Below are positions 31,837 to 33,642 of a stretch of DNA of 33,642 nt, one piece after another (the stretch's first letter is position 1; every line of letters starts with the position of its first letter). A model generated the notes under the pieces. It was given only the letters and a program-made list of their open reading frames with translations, did no database searches and was not told where the DNA came from. The position numbers and the translations under genes are program-made. Source of the DNA: Bacteroidota bacterium (lineage in GTDB: Bacteria > Bacteroidota > Ignavibacteria > Ignavibacteriales > Ignavibacteriaceae); the NCBI GenBank assembly GCA_022564295.1, contig JADFLR010000041.1, forward strand, positions 1 through 33,642, in the 5' to 3' direction.

Positions 31837-33642
31837 ATGCATTGTAAAAAGAATATTTCATTCACACTTATTTTTTTATTTACTTTTCTTCTGCAAGCAG
31901 GGGCGCTGGCACAAGCAAGCTTCGAAGGTCTTGGTGACTTACCGGGTGGATTTTTTGAGAGTACTGCCCTTGGAGTTTCGGCAGACGGCTTGGTGGTGGT
32001 GGGCGTGGGTAACAGTGCGAACGGAGATGAGGCATTTCGCTGGGAGAACAATGTTATGATTGGACTCGGTGACCTTACTGGTGGAGTTTTTCAGAGTCGT
32101 GCTATTGGCGTTTCAGCAGACGGATCTGTGGTGGTGGGCGCAGGTGTTAGTGAAAACGGAAATGAAGCTTTTCGATGGACAGTTTCGGGTGGAATGGTAG
32201 GTCTCGGCGACCTGCCGGGCGGAAATTTTTCAAGTTCTGCTAATGACGTTTCAGCAAATGGGTCGGTCGTGGTGGGCAAAGGTACAATTTTCGCAGAATT
32301 TGCTGTTCGTTGGATAGGCGGTATCATCGACACCTTGGGTGACCTCCCGGGTGGACAAAATAGCAGTGTAGCTTTTGCTGTTTCGGCAGACGGGTCGGTT
32401 GTTGTAGGTCTCGGATTCAGTGCGAACGGAATTGAGGCTTTTCGCTGGGTGAACGATGTGATGATCCCTCTGGGCGACCTGCCGGGTGGAACTTTCCAAA
32501 GTCGTGCTTATGGTGTTTCAGCAGACGGATCAGTCGTAGTGGGTTATAGTACAAGTGAGAACGGATCATTTGAGGCTTTTCGCTGGGAAAACAATGTGAT
32601 GATCCCCCTGGGTGACCTGCCGGGCGGACAATTTTTTAGTATTGCTAATAGCGTTTCGGCAGACGGATCGGTAGTGGTGGGCCAGGGTAACACTGCGAAC
32701 AACGGAGGAGAGGCTTTTATCTGGACAGCCTCGGACAGCATGCGATTGCTTCAGGATATCCTGGTCAGCAAGTATGGTCTGGATCTGAACGGTTGGGTTC
32801 TAAAAACTGCGAATGGCATCTCCGAAGATGGTACGGTCATCGTAGGTATCGGAACGAATCCCAATGGCTTTATTGAGGCTTGGCGGGCGGTCATTCCACG
32901 TGGATCTGGATCAATCACGGTGATCAGTCCTTTCGCTGGTGAACTTTGGATTGCAGGTGAGCAGGACACAATAAAATGGCAAAGTGAGGTTGTTGATTTC
33001 GTGGACATTTCATATAGTCTTAACGGAGGAACTGACTTTAACACTATCGTTCTTGGTTATCCGGCAGATTCTGGAAAATATGTTTGGGATATTCCCAATT
33101 CTTTGCTTTCAAGAAAATGTCTCATTCAAATTGATTATGTAGATCCTCCTTTTAAGCTCTCTGCCCAAAGCGGTTTATTCAAAATTAAAGGTTATGAGCT
33201 GACACGTATCGATGCAAATGATGATTATGAATTATTCCTCCCTCATAAAGATGGGTGGATGTTCGGTAATGCGAGAACTAATATGTGGCCAATGAGCTGG
33301 TGGAATCAATTCAACTATAATGGAGGAACCGATCCGTATACAGATGAACCATATCCACATCAATTCTCGAGTAAGATAGATAGTACTTTCCCGGATTGGC
33401 CTTTGTGGGTAAAAACATTTGGAACGGATCAATGTTACTGGTCAACTTTTTTTGGTATTTATAAAGACGTGTCAGTTGAAAAGTGGAAAAAACGGCGTCA
33501 TTGGAACGGCTCGTGCTATGGGTTTGCAGGGTCAGGTTTTCTGGGCTTTAACTATAAAGATGAATTTATAAATGGTCATCCGGGTATTCCGCAATACGAT
33601 ACTCTTTCATCTGTATTTCTATCCGCTATTTCAAGAGCAGCA
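31837..33642 (+). CDS. Secreted HAF-repeat protein with KNH-like domain and papain-like Cys motif (3' truncated by window)
   Basis: The frame is open for 602 codons from ATG 31837 to the window edge. The signal peptide is nearly identical to that of the gene at 28967. Residues about 30-345 hold seven HAF repeats (V-S-A-D-G-S-V-V-V-G, G-D-L-P-G-G, E-A-F-R-W). Residues 360-450 look like a Kre9/KNH-type surface domain: I-T-V-I-S-P-F-A-G-E-L-W, D-T-I-K-W, F-V-D-I-S-Y-S-L-N-G-G, S-G-K-Y-V-W-D-I-P. Then a W-rich part with N-G-S-C560-Y-G-F-A, reminiscent of the G-S-C-W-A-F active site of papain-like peptidases. The His/Asn partners would lie beyond the window, so the peptidase call is a guess. A T9SS tail is expected downstream. 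Confidence 0.75.
   Translation, partial: MHCKKNISFTLIFLFTFLLQAGALAQASFEGLGDLPGGFFESTALGVSADGLVVVGVGNSANGDEAFRWENNVMIGLGDLTGGVFQSRAIGVSADGSVVVGAGVSENGNEAFRWTVSGGMVGLGDLPGGNFSSSANDVSANGSVVVGKGTIFAEFAVRWIGGIIDTLGDLPGGQNSSVAFAVSADGSVVVGLGFSANGIEAFRWVNDVMIPLGDLPGGTFQSRAYGVSADGSVVVGYSTSENGSFEAFRWENNVMIPLGDLPGGQFFSIANSVSADGSVVVGQGNTANNGGEAFIWTASDSMRLLQDILVSKYGLDLNGWVLKTANGISEDGTVIVGIGTNPNGFIEAWRAVIPRGSGSITVISPFAGELWIAGEQDTIKWQSEVVDFVDISYSLNGGTDFNTIVLGYPADSGKYVWDIPNSLLSRKCLIQIDYVDPPFKLSAQSGLFKIKGYELTRIDANDDYELFLPHKDGWMFGNARTNMWPMSWWNQFNYNGGTDPYTDEPYPHQFSSKIDSTFPDWPLWVKTFGTDQCYWSTFFGIYKDVSVEKWKKRRHWNGSCYGFAGSGFLGFNYKDEFINGHPGIPQYDTLSSVFLSAISRAA

Noticed and set aside
31797-33432. Several reverse-strand frames opposite the last HAF gene
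   Set aside because: They mirror the repeated codons of the forward repeats (T-T-T-D-P-S-A-E-T patterns) and lack starts with ribosome sites; the forward frame has a signal peptide and clear repeats.

Overview
The window is AT-rich bacterial DNA, most likely from the Ignavibacteria/Chlorobi side of the Bacteroidota superphylum. Two exported proteins end in the Por-type (type IX secretion, T9SS) C-terminal sorting domain built around the NYPNPFNP motif and closing with a K-K-M-(I/V)-L-L-R tail. A GWxTD-family protein, HAF-repeat proteins and a DUF4212 plus sodium symporter pair fit the same assignment. No RNA genes, CRISPR arrays, phage modules or transposases were recognised. The lineage is inferred from protein style, not from a marker gene search.

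Layout. Bases 1-4465 carry a forward housekeeping run: the 3' end of rho, a GWxTD lipoprotein-like exported protein, pdxA, a SAM methyltransferase and an ftsE-type ATPase; the last three overlap end to start. Bases 4570-7418 run in reverse: a membrane glycosyltransferase, adk and tadA. Bases 8171-11776 are forward again: a STAS anti-anti-sigma protein, an NfeD protease with its slipin partner, and a PlsC-like acyltransferase. Bases 12052-14853 look accessory: an NmrA-type Rossmann protein with a clear intrinsic terminator, an exported SnoaL-like protein, and an unknown protein with a HEPN-like R-x4-H motif. Bases 15150-20998 hold a two-subunit sodium:solute symporter, a stub of a COG2085-type F420-dependent reductase, a cyclophilin lipoprotein, a sulfatase and an S1/P1 nuclease.

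Bases 21125-22732 are a run of small unrelated genes (VOC, unknown, DUF2834, frameshifted VOC) with one attC-like folded site and a 41-nt repeat also present near 14.0 kb. This looks like a piece of a cassette array without its integrase. Bases 23079-23864 encode a short YCF48-repeat protein with a T9SS tail. Bases 24158-27673 are a reverse riboflavin operon, ribD-ribE-ribBA-ribH, with no visible FMN riboswitch. Bases 28013-28674 are an RHH-PIN toxin-antitoxin pair behind a perfect 22-bp palindrome. Bases 28830-33642 hold tandemly duplicated HAF-repeat secreted proteins, one frameshifted and fused to adhesin-like repeats with a T9SS tail, the other running off the window with a possible papain-like cysteine motif.

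The most unusual signals are the short dispersed elements: two different palindromes inserted in frame inside T9SS tails, a hairpin-plus-37-nt intergenic repeat in three copies, and the 41-nt repeat lying exactly 25 nt upstream of two unrelated start codons.
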